64,000 nt of DNA. Source: Zygaena filipendulae (taxonomy: Eukaryota > Arthropoda > Insecta > Lepidoptera > Zygaenidae). The position numbers and the translations under genes are program-made. Below are positions 49,801-60,400 of this stretch, piece after piece; within the stretch, counting starts at the first letter, position 1, and every line of letters starts with the position of its first letter. Where the stretch lies: positions 62,001 through 126,000 of the forward strand of contig CAJRBF020000003.1 of assembly GCA_907165275.2 (NCBI GenBank). Direction: 5' to 3'. The notes below the pieces were generated by a model that was given only the letters and a program-made list of their open reading frames with translations, searched no databases and was not told the origin of the DNA.

Positions 49801-52800
49801 AACGCCGGACCAGCAACGAAACACTTATAAAAAACAACCAAATAACTTAAAAAACGGAATTAATAATTGAATTAGGCACTATGCGGATTTTTCTAAGACG
49901 ATGAAATATTAAAAATTACCAAAATATTAATAAATAAATATGCGGGGGTGAGTTTAGGGGTTGCGGATAGACAAACAATAGCGAAAACCAGTTCGAAAAC
50001 ACCAAAAAAGCGACGTAGTTTGTTATTTTATTGATATTAATATCGATTGTCGCTTCAAACACGCGTTTACTTAGGTAGCCTCGGGTGCGCGGAGGGGGTA
50101 GGTATTTGCGGATGACGTAATAAAATTTGGCGTTTTTCGCTTCGCCGCGGTCGGAATCGAGCGCGGAGGGTGTCAATCGACGCGGGGGATGTTCCTCTAG
50201 GTATTTTATAGAAAAAACTTTGCGGCCAAACCTCCCGAAAGCGTAAAATTTTGAAGAAAAGTAAACATTTTTGCAAAAATCCCAGAAATTTGGATAATTC
50301 CTGCGCCGATGCGGCCAGGAAGGGTGTCGAAAACGAAAAGAGCGTTAAACAACGCCGGACCAGCAACGAAACACTTATAAAAAACAACCAAATAACTTAA
50401 AAAACGGAATTAATAATTCAATCACTATGCGGATTTTCTAAGTCGATGAAATATTAAAAATTACCAAAATATTAATAAATAAATATGCGGGGGTGAGTTT
50501 AGAGGTTGCGGATAGACAAACAACAGCGAAAACCAGTTCGAAAACACCAAAAAAGCGACGTAGTTTGTTATTTTATTGATATTAATATCGATTGTCGCTT
50601 CAAACACGCGTTTACTTAGGTAGCCTCGGGTGCGCGAAGGGGGTAGGTATTTGCGGATGACGTAATAACATTAGGCGTTTTTTCGCTTCGCCGCGGTCGG
50701 AATCGAGTGCGGAGGGTGTCAATCGACGCGGGGGATGTTCCTCTAGGTATTTTATAGGAAAAACTTTGCGGCCAAACCTCCCGAAAGCGTAAAATTTTGA
50801 AGAAAAGTATAAATTTTTGCAAAAATCCCAGAAATTTGGATAATTCCTGCGCCGATGCGGCCAGGAAGGGTGTCGAAAACGAAAAGAGCGTCAAACAACG
50901 CCGGACCAGCAACGAAACACTTATAAAAAACAACCAAATAACTTAAAAAACGGAATTAATAATTCAATCACTATGCGGATTTTCTAAGTCGATAAAATAT
51001 TAAAAATTACCAAAATATTAATAAATAAATATGCGGGGGTGAGTTTAGGGGTTGCGGATAGACAAACAACAGCGAAAACCAGTTCGAAAACACCAAAAAA
51101 GCGACGTAGTTTGTTATTTTATTGATATTAATATCGATTGTCGCTTCAAACACGCGTTTACTTAGGTAGCCTCGGGTGCGCGGAAGGGGTAGGTATTTGC
51201 GGATGACGTAATAAAATTAGGCGTTTTTTCGCTTCGCCGCGGTCGGAATCGAGTGCGGAGGGTGTCAATCGACGCGGGGGATGTTCCTCTAGGTATTTTA
51301 TAGGAAAAACTTTGCGGCCAAACCTCCAGAAAGCGTGAAATTTTGAAGAAAAGTAAACATTTTTGCAAAAATCCCAGAAATTTGGATAATTCCTGCGCCG
51401 ATGCGGCCAGGAAGGGTGTCGAAAACGAAAAGAGCGTTAAACAACGCCGGACCAGCAACGAAACACTTATAAAAAACAACCAAATAACTTAAAAAACGGA
51501 ATTAATAATTCAATCACTATGCGGATTTTCTAAGTCGATGAAATATTAAAAATTACCAAAATATTAATAAATAAATATGCGGGGGTGAGTTTAGAGGTTG
51601 CGGATAGACAAACAACAGCGAAAACCAGTTCGAAAACACCAAAAAAGCGACGTAGTTTGTTATTTTATTGATATTAATATCGATTGTCGCTTCAAACACG
51701 CGTTTACTTAGGTAGCCTCGGGTGCGCGGAAGGGGTAGGTATTTGCGGATGACGTAATAAAATTTGGCGTTTTTTTGCTTCGCCGCGGTCGGAATCGAGC
51801 GCGGAGGGTGTCAATCGACGCGGGGGATGTTCCTCTAGGTATTTTATAGGAAAAACTTTGCGGCCAAACCTCCCGAAAGCGTAAAATTTTGAAGAAATTA
51901 AACATTTTTGCAAAAATCCCAGAAATTTGGATAATTCCTGCGCCGATGCGGCCAGGAAGGGTGTCGAAAACGAAAAGAGCGTTAAACAACGCCGGACCAG
52001 CAACGAAACACTTATAAAAAACAACCAAATAACTTAAAAAACGGAATTAATAATTCAATTACTATGCGGGTTTTTCCAAGTCGATGAAATATTAAAAATT
52101 ACCAAAATATTAATAAATAAATATGCGGGGGTGAGTTAAGGGGTTGCGGATAGACAAACAACAGCGAAAACCAGTTCGAAAACACCAAAAAAGCGACGTA
52201 GTTTGTTATTTTATTGATATTAATATCGATTGTCGCTTCAAACACGCGTTTACTTAGGTAGCCTCGGGTGGGCGGAGGGGGTATGTATTTGCTGATGACG
52301 TAATAAAATTTGGCGTGTTTTTGCTTCGCCGCGGTCGGAATCGAGCGCGGAGGGTATCAATCGACGCGGGGGATGTTCCTCTAGGTATTTTATAGGAAAA
52401 ACTTTGCGGCCAAACCTCCCGAAAGCGTAAAATTTTGAAGAAAAGTAAATATTTTTGCAAAAATCCCAGAAATTTGGATAATTCCTGCGCCGATGCGGCC
52501 AGGAAGGGTGTCGAAAACGAAAAGAGCGTTAAACAACGCCGGACCAGCAACGAAACACTTATAAAAAACAACCAAATAACTTAAAAAACTGAATTAATAA
52601 TTCAATTACTATGCGGATTTTTCTAAGTCGATGAAATATTAAAAATTACCAAAATATTAATAAATAAATATGCGGGGGTGAGTTTAGGGGTTGCGGATAG
52701 ACAAACAACAGCGAAAACCAGTTCGAAAACACCAAAAAAGCGACGTAGTTTGTTATTTTATTGATATTAATATCGATTGTCGCTTCAAACACGCGTTTAC

Positions 52801-52920
52801 TTAGGTAGCCTCGGGTGCGCCGAAGGGGTATAGGTATTTGCGGATGACGTAATAAAATTTGGCGTTTTTTTGCTTCGCCGCGGTCGGAATCGAGCGCGGA
52901 GGGTGTCAATCGACGCGGGG

Positions 52921-53096
52921 GATTTCTCATTGGTTGTTTGGTTGTAAATATTTAATGTTGTGTTTTTGATTGGTTGTTAGTTTTAAGGTTTTCTGTATAT
53001 ATAGCGCTAAGTTTTTAACAATAAATCACTTCCAAAATTCCATTTCTACAGCAAATGTGAGTTTAATACCTACCTGCTCGTAATACCTCCGCTACA
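52921..53096 (+). mobile_element. LTR-like promoter/poly(A) segment, copy 2, abutting the satellite
   Basis: Same 176 bp as 3269-3444, with one base different just after AATAAA (T for C). The satellite ends inside a monomer at GCGGGGGAT and this segment begins GATTTCTCATT, sharing GAT at the joint. Everything upstream of this point that precedes copy 1 is absent here. It ends CTACA at 53096. Confidence 0.6.
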
Positions 53097-53870
53097 GTGT
53101 CGAGGTAGAATAGAATAGAAAGAATAGAAAAAAGTTTATTTGATACCAAAAAGATAAAATAAAAAATAAAATAAATAAAATAAAATAATCCGCTTTCTGG
53201 CCTCGGTCTTCGGGCTGACACGTACCCTGGGGTCTCGGTACCGCCGAATTATGGCCCCCAACGATATTGTCTGCGGACTTGGGACGTATAGTCTCTTTTG
53301 CTGGCTCTCTCTGATGGATGTCGGTCACACTATGCTACATGCATATCATTTGGAGAATCCTCTACCTTGTGCAACACAGGGGGGGGGGGGGGGGGGAACT
53401 GCTTTTAAGCAGGGGGTTAGCCATCATCGTGGGGTAGCGCTGGACGGGGCTACGCCGCCTCTCATAGATATTAATCTTTGGTATCTAAGAGAACCACAAT
53501 TGCACAAAGACATAGCACTTGAACGTCGTACGGGAGGTGTTCTCATGAGCATCATATTCCTGTCTCAGAATCCTTATCGCTACTAACGTCGATAGACGGG
53601 AGTTAGCAATTTTGCGAACCACCATTAACCATTAACATTTTGGAGTCTCTCCAACACCGGGCGAACAACGTCCAAGCAAATAGCTGTTTAGCGAACTGGA
53701 AGAAGTGAGGTCTAGCGAATAAAGTAAGGTCTGTTCATGTATTGGAAAAGGCGACCCAACTCAACGGACGTTGGGCGACCTAAAAGATATTCCTACGGGA
53801 ATACAATAATAATGATAATATAAATCTAAACTGGGCCTGGATCCACCCAGCAAAACTATGTCAATAAATC
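53097..53870 (-). mobile_element. LINE 3' region (non-LTR retrotransposon), 5'-truncated
   Basis: Read on the - strand, it ends GGTATCAAATAAACTTTTTT, then a TCTATTC-type tail. It contains no recognisable reverse transcriptase, only untranslated-looking sequence with a C18 run (G18 on the + strand, 53379-53396). The tail is shared with the small insertion at 8534-8613. The upstream limit is approximate. A 111-codon + frame across it is not gene-like. Confidence 0.45.
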
Positions 53871-54016
53871 ATAAAAATTTCCTAATTGTTTTATTTAACT
53901 AAGCCTAACCAACCTAACTCGATGTAGCGCAATCACGAAATCTAAAGTATCGTATCTCAACCTAAAAGAACTGAAGTTATTATAAACACAACGTAGAACA
54001 GGGTCTTAACTACTAG

Positions 54017-54979
54017 ACGAAATTGGCCAAAAATGAGATGTTCAACATCTTCGATGTTGTTCGTGTAATGATGGAGGAGGGTGAAAGTTACAACAGCTAT
54101 CTTTGATAGGGTACCGACAAAATGACACTTCAAAGCTCTGACTACTATGGCACGCAAGAAATAGTACAGTGGATCAATAATTCTATTCATAATGAATATC
54201 CTACAAGTGAATCGGTGGTGGATGACGATTGAGTTAATTTTAAAGTGACAAAACCTCCCAAGTTGTGAGTCGAGGAGCGACGCGTCGCTCCGAACAAGAT
54301 TCAGGTTTGCGACACTAACTCAGAAACCGCGTGCCTATCTGAATACAACACCACCGTTAAAGAGGTCATCCACGCTTCGCGGCAAAAGATGCAAAAACTT
54401 TGTAAAGAGTACTGTCAAAATTATGTTCAAAAAATAAATAAATAAATAGATGATCAAAACGATGATGCTGCTAGCGGTATATCTGAATACAGAAACAGTA
54501 AAGTTGTTTGTCCGAAAGACAAAGTCGCACAAAAAGATAGTTCAAACGATGCGGAAGACAGGGAGCCCATTTATTTAGATCTGTTACCTCCCAATAGCAC
54601 TCAAATTATTCAAAGAAACACTAAAACAGTCTCTTATCAAGAAAAGCTAATGTTGAGAGCACGCCTGGTGTACAAATCTGAAGAGCAGAATTCCCATATA
54701 TCTTTGGTAGAGTACAAAAAAAACATTAGATAAGTTGTTCCTTAATTTAAACGTTCCAAAAAAGACCAAAAATAATGTGACATCTGAAGTGACCACCCCA
54801 GAAAATGTTCCAAATTTGGTACATGCGCTGAGCAAAGACAGTAAAAAAGCTGAGGCCACAGATATGATTCAGCCTTCACATCGAGTCAACCAAAGAAAAA
54901 TCGACGGATATTAAATAATCCACCACCTCCTAAGTTAGTAGATGCTCCAATATTTTATCCAACTGCGGCAAAGTTTACT
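54017..54979 (+). pseudogene. Decayed exon of a JmjN-domain (Jarid2-like) chromatin protein
   Basis: One + strand frame, followed through two compensating frameshifts, encodes about 320 protein-like residues. It starts near NEMFNIFDVVRVMMEEG, passes YYGTQEIVQWINNSI and YQEKLMLRARLVYKSEE, and ends PPPPKLVDAPIFYPTAAKFT. DAPIFYPTxxxF is the opening of a JmjN domain, which continues in family members with D-P-x-x-Y-I. Here it stops exactly at a GTAAGT splice-donor consensus (54980). About 300 residues before JmjN fits Jarid2-type proteins better than KDM4 or KDM5, where JmjN is at the N-terminus. Stops in frame lie at 54104-54109 (two), 54230, 54266 and 54443. Frameshifts lie at A-runs near 54716-54723 and 54896-54900. 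The splice donor argues against a processed copy. It is probably a decayed duplicate. Confidence 0.55.
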
Positions 54980-55821
54980 GTAAGTACTCTATTATACAAT
55001 ATTATCATAATAATTCTTTAATATTGGCGGCAGCCAAAATTCAAAACAACCAGCATTCACCAAATCACCTTTTTATTCATTATTTATAAACACACTACAA
55101 ATATCTTAGTATCTTTCACAACAATGACACACAATAACATTTTGATGTTTACCAGGCAATTGCTCAACGTTGAATGTCGCCCAATCCAACGCGCATTCGG
55201 CGCCATCGTAGTTCCGGAAGCGCCGAATACGCGCCAAACCAGAAACGCAGGAAAAATATTCAGAAGACAAAATAATAGAATTCTAAAATATTATTATAAA
55301 TCATTATTTGAATTTATATATTTAAGAAGAATGTATATATTATCAATATTAACAACACTGAAATATTATATTTCTTTATCGGAAATGACAAAACTGAAAA
55401 TTTACATTGACACCGGATGTGCCGCAATTGCTTCGTGTTATCACAAATTATTCTAGTTTCATATGATAATCAAGATAATTATAATATAAATGATTGTAGA
55501 TTTATAGATTACGCTAACAGCTCGGCCTTCCTGAGTTTCGCGAGTCTCTTCGCGGCATACACATAGTACAAATAAACGTGTAAAATAATTAAACAAAAAA
55601 AAAATAAGTAAATAAAATAAAATTCGGATAATAATTGCTGACTTCTATACGATTTTAATACAATCATAATCAAATCTAATGAAACGAAGAATAAACATTT
55701 AATGATTACAAACATTATCAATTATAGAGCTGCTGAAATTAATGTCACCTCTTACTAAACCTGTTATATTTACATTTCTAATAATATCCAATAATCTAAT
55801 CTATTAATATATCTATATATA
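54980..55821. other. Possible intron remnant and unidentified repeat
   Basis: Starts with GTAAGT after the JmjN exon. The rest is AT-rich with no recognised exon. On the - strand the stretch from about 55520 (GAGCTGTTAGCG) downward has an LTR-like start after a purine-rich string. It could be the 3' LTR of the Ty3/gypsy element, whose body is separated from it by the mariner insertion. No matching 5' LTR was found, so this is only a possibility. Confidence 0.3.
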
Positions 55822-56224
55822 CAGGCTGTTGTTTTGGTCAACAACGCCCGTCACAGAGGTGGTTGTACTAACGATACTGATGTCAAAAAAAATATAAAAA
55901 AAATAATTATTTTTTCAAGGAAAATCCGAAAAAATTATTTATTTTGTTTATACAAGCGGGCGAGCCTACGCTACCGGTCGTTGACCGCGCGGCGCGGCGC
56001 GCATCATACGGCATGCAATAGTACCTACGTACATAGTACCTACATACACCCCGCCTCGGTGGGAACGCGGGCGAATGCGGCGGGGCGGCCGGGCGGCGGG
56101 GGCCGGGGGGCGCGGCGATGTGCCACCCCCGCCCGCCGGCGCTAGCGCCAGTGCAGCGGCCAGGCGACAGCCAGTCTGCCTACCACAGCCGCGGCTATTG
56201 CGCGTGCGTTGTTTCTGTGCTAAA

Positions 56225-56365
56225 ATGGCTCGGTCGTTCACAGGATTAACCAATAGTGAAATTTACGATTTATTGAGTATTTACTTTCGTAATAGCGAAG
56301 ATGAAGCGAATAGTGTGGCCGAGTGGAGTGCGTCGTTTTCAACTCGTCCAAGTGTTACACCATAA
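56225..56365 (+). pseudogene. Mariner-like transposase N-terminal fragment (copy 2)
   Basis: Starts MARSFTGLTNSEIYDLLSIY at 56225 and continues through EANSVAEW to FSTRPSVTP and a stop. Further coding-like residues follow in another frame (RTVVFSLREWVTFATP, then LPVNVQDAVLEYLLS). It looks like the helix-turn-helix region of an insect mariner-type transposase with frameshifts. It cannot give a working protein. Confidence 0.5.
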
Positions 56366-56521
56366 GGACTGTTGTTTTTAGTCTCAGGGAATGGGTAACA
56401 TTCGCTACACCTCGTCACACAACAGGTACCTAGAGGTCAATCTGGGCTCCCTGTTAATGTTCAAGATGCAGTCCTTGAATACCTACTTTCGTGCGCAGCC
56501 GCGCGCGAATACCTACCTACC

Positions 56522-56677
56522 TGGGATGCTGGGCGAAGCTTTGGCATTGACCATTTAACATCGGAGTTTGGTGATCGTTGGATAGGAAGAGGTGGACCCA
56601 TACCGTGGCCACCACGTTCACCCGATCTAACTCAATTGGACTTTTATTTGTGGGGTGACGTAAAGTGGTACGCATGA
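56522..56677 (+). pseudogene. Mariner-like transposase third-Asp block (copy 2)
   Basis: The frame reads WDAGRSFGIDHLTSEF, then FGDRWIGRGGPIPWPPRS and PDLTQLDFYLWGDVK, ending at a TGA at 56675. It equals the copy-1 block at 9293-9472. The central part of the catalytic domain is missing between this block and the N-terminal one in both copies. Confidence 0.75.
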
Positions 56678-57436
56678 CGAATACGCCGACACATTAAAAC
56701 AAGAGATACTGAACGCTTTAGAAGTGATTACGAACAATTAAACTGTTTTATCGCGATTAAAAGACAATTTGCGATGTCGTGCTTCTGTGTGCATCGCGCA
56801 ACGCGGTAGACACTGAACAGATAAACCGTTAACGTAAAATCAGTGTAAATAAAAAAAACTTTTAGAAGACTTCGTGTTATGTGTAATCAATAATTTGTAA
56901 ATCACGTTTAATGATTGTAAATAAGTTCGTTCACCTTTTTAAATACGCCAAAGGTACTTAATAACAGCGCCATAGAACTTTAATGGATATTATTAATGGA
57001 TAAAAATGTCATTTCTAATTTAATAATTTCTAAATTATTCAGTTCCTTTGCCGGTCCTAAGCCCAGTAAAGTATGGAGGGAAAGAGAGTCTAAAATGTTT
57101 TGTTTACTTACCGTGATCTAAATAGGTAAAACGTTTGTGCAAAAGTAGGTAGGTAGGTACCGACGACGACGAGACGCGCGATGTAGCTGCTCGTAGCGCG
57201 TAGAATCTATGATGTCGTAGCTCTAGTCTACGCGCTAAGGCTTTACCAATTACCATTTAATGTAAACATTTTTAGATATCTTGTGCAGAGATTTTCTTTT
57301 AAATAATGTTCCGAATTATAAAAAATATTTTTTTTTTATATTTTTTTTAGAACCCATATTAGTTATATTACTACCTCCGTTACGCGCGTTGCTGACCAAA
57401 ACAACAGCCTGTATAGTTATAAATAATATTTAATAT

Positions 57437-60400
57437 TTATTTATTCTCAGTATTGTTAAAATTTACGTTACTAGTATCATCATTTGAAGTATTAATAGAT
57501 TTACTATTTACACCACATTCGTTTTTTTTATTAATATCGCTCTCATCATCATTCGAACTACTATCAAAGTCCCTGTCAAAACTCATCCAAGCCTGAATTT
57601 TATCAATTGCTACCACACCTTCGTACCGTCGATTATTTTTGCGCGACAATGGTGTATCCTCGATTACGAACCTATCGTTTTCCAGGACTTTTATGATGCG
57701 ATAAGGACCCTGATATTTTGTGACTAACTTTTGCGATTGACCATCATGTGGTACTTGCCTTTCTACACGAACTAGATCACCGATTTTGTACTTCTTTGCC
57801 TTCTTTCTATGTTGATTGTATCTTTCCGCATCTTTTATTTGTTGTACTGCTATACGTTCAGACGTAGCCTGTCTTAAGTTTTTTAATTCATCGTGGGATA
57901 TTACAGAAGTTGTTTCGTTTACAATTGTACTTAACATTCCCTGAGTTTTGTGATTTATATTAAACCCGAATAAAAGTTCTGATGGAGATTTTTGAGTTGT
58001 TTTATGTACTGTCGTATTTAAACCAATTTGAATATTTTTAACGTGTTCGTCCCACCTTTTTTCATCGTTACCATGGTTCGACGTAGCTAAAGCTTCGGTA
58101 ATGGTGCGATTAAAGCGCTCAACTTGGCCATTGGCCCTTGGAGTTGCAACTGCGTTCATTACGTGTTTTATCCCATATTCGGCTGTAAATTCTTTAAAGA
58201 TTTTACTTGTAAAGCTTGATCCTCTATCCGTAATGAGACGAGTTGGAACTCCAAAGAAGCCAATGTGATCTTTTAGAATTTTTACAGTCGTTTGTGACTT
58301 AGTATTTTTAACAGGCGCAATATTAATAAATTTAGTAAAACTATCGATTATAACTAGTAAGTAACAATTACCATTCCTACTTTTTATAAATGGCCCTAAG
58401 TGGTCCGCATCGACGGTGTGGAATGGTATGCTTACCTTTTCGATTGGGTGTAACATACCTTCCCGTTTTCCACCGTGTGCCTTATGGTGAGCGCACTCTA
58501 AGCAGGCTAAGACGTACTTCTTCACAAACCGCCTCATACGCTTAAACCAGTAATGTTTTTTTATTCGAGCTAGAGTTTTTTCATAACCGCAATGGCCTAC
58601 ATCATCATGGTGTTTCTTTACAATTTGCCATCTGGCACCTTTAGGCACAACCCATTTTAATTCATCCCCTATTATACGGTATACACGTCCGTTTTTCACC
58701 TTGAAGTTTCCGTAAACATCTGCAACCTTTTCTGAGTTAGAATCGCTTAGTATATTTTTAATATTAGTAATGTCGTCATCTACCGATTGCACTGTGGTTA
58801 TCCAATCTTGTTCGCTGTCAACTATTAGAACATCTAGTACGTGAGTTTCAGGAGTCTCAATTTCAACCGGGTTACGACTTAAGGCGTCTACATGAGCCAT
58901 TTTTGCGCCTGGTCTATATTCAATCGAACAATCAAACTCTTGTAACTGGATCCACCACCGTGCAATTCTAGGTACCAGGTCTCTTTTAACTAATGTAGAT
59001 CTAAGCGCGCTGCAGTCAGTTTGTATTACAAATGAAATCCCGAGAAGATAAACTCTAAACCTCTGTAATGACGAAATAACAGCTAAGGTTTCTAGTTCAT
59101 AGGAGTGGTATTTTTGCTCCTCAGGGGTGGTCTTGCGGCTAAAGTAAGAAACTGGCTGGAGAATTCCTTTATCATTACGTTGGAGTAAGATACCTGCTAA
59201 GCCATTTTTGCTGGCATCTGTATGAAGTTGCGTCTCGGCTAAAGGATCATAAAGAGCTAGGAGTGGTCTTTTGGAAAGCAAGTCTTTAATGAGTGTGAAC
59301 GCATCCTCCTGAGTTTTGCCCCAAGTCCAAACCTTGTCTTTTTTCAACAAGTCCGATAACGGTGCCGCTAGTGTAGCGTAGCCTTTAATAAATCTCCTAA
59401 AGAATCCTGATAAGCCAAGAAATTGACGGAGTTCATGTTGGTTTTTAGGGATTGGGAACTTCGACACTGCGTCAGACTTTTTAGAACCGGGTCGAATGCC
59501 ATTTGCGCTAACTTCAAATCCAAGGAAATCAATATTATCAAGAAAAAAGTTACATTTACTTAACTTTGATGTTAATTTTCCTTTTCTTAGTAAATCAAGA
59601 ACCTCTTTTAATCTTTCTAAACCTTCGTCAAAGTTTTTACAAGGAATAAGGATATCATCCATATAGACTAAAGCATATTTCATTTTAGCATCTGAAAGTA
59701 TTTTATTTATAGTCCTTTGGAAAACAGAAGGAGCATTAACAAGACCAAATGGCATTCTATTAAATTCGAACTGTCCATCCGGGGTAATGAACGCGGTTTT
59801 AGGTCGAGAACTTTCACTGATGGGAATCTGGTAATAGCCAGATGCTAAATCTAATGTTATAAACATTTTGTTCCCAGAAAGCATATCTAGCTGGTCTTCA
59901 ATACGCGGTAAGGGATAATGGTCCTTTTTAGTTTTTCGGTTAAGAGCGCGGTAATCTACACACAACCTCTTATCACCGGTTTTTTTCTTGACGAGCACTA
60001 TTGGACTTGCATATGGTGATGAGGATTCCCTAACAATATCGCTGTCAACCATCTCCTGAATCATTTCACGGACTAAACATCTTTCTGGGTATGACATACG
60101 GTACGGTCTGTACACGACAGGGTCTGAATCATCAAGATCAATCGTCATTTCAGTAACGTCAGTATATCCTAAATCTTTAAGGCTACTAGAAAAGCAATCG
60201 TTGTAATCTAATAAAGTACGTTGAAGCGTCAGACGTTGCTGAGTGGTTAAATCGGGATTACAAATTATAGTGTCATCTACCTCAGTCGAGTTGAGAGTAA
60301 TGGAAAGCGTATACTTAGTCTTATTTATTGGTGCTGCCCTAGTTATTAGCTCCCCTTTTCCTATAGTGATGTCGCTGCTCGAAACATTAAATATAAGGAA

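Larger units (their letters stand above)
12892..52923 (-). repeat. Main 546-bp satellite array, about 75 monomers, higher-order structure
   Basis: Using the repeated string CTTATAAAAAACAACC as an anchor, I count 74 monomers between 13522 and 52575. Spacing is mostly 545-551 bp, with 396-bp monomers at anchors 19372, 22504, 29461, 32585 and 36265 and one of 443 bp at 37799. Each full monomer has a GATATTAATATC palindrome (for example 18072-18083) and a TGACGTAA or TGACGTCA site. Monomer types are distinguishable by diagnostic variants and recur in order. Short open frames of 61 and 105 codons recur in every monomer in two overlapping frames. One-base indels break them freely in several types, so I do not annotate them as genes. 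Confidence 0.97.
55822..57411 (+). mobile_element. Mariner-like non-autonomous element, copy 2 (1590 bp)
   Basis: TA at 55820-55821 and 57412-57413 flank terminal repeats that begin CAGGCTGTTGTTTTGGTCA. It matches copy 1 (8503-10140) over the whole length in inverse orientation, including the GC-rich stretch (56070-56170), apart from small indels and the LINE tail unique to copy 1. It lies 25 bp beyond the stop codon of the Ty3/gypsy pol, so it likely inserted in the 3' part of that element. Confidence 0.8.

Noticed and set aside
13337..52575. The 61- to 157-codon frames repeated throughout the satellite
   Set aside because: They are the same tandem DNA read many times, overlap in two frames, and are destroyed by one-base indels in several monomer types. 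No domain is recognised.
12892..52923. CRISPR array
   Set aside because: Repeats are about 546 bp long with no short repeat/unique spacer pattern, and the sequence is eukaryotic.
53251..53586. 111-codon + frame at 53251-53586
   Set aside because: It crosses the G18 tract in what reads as a LINE 3' untranslated region on the opposite strand.
53900..53925. CCTAACCAACCTAACTC as insect telomere repeat
   Set aside because: The (TTAGG)n repeat would need many regular copies. Only two or three irregular CCTAA strings are present.
55124..55456. 110-codon + frame at 55124-55456 as the next JmjN-gene exon
   Set aside because: It does not continue with the D-P-x-x-Y-I expected after the JmjN start and shows no chromatin-protein motif.
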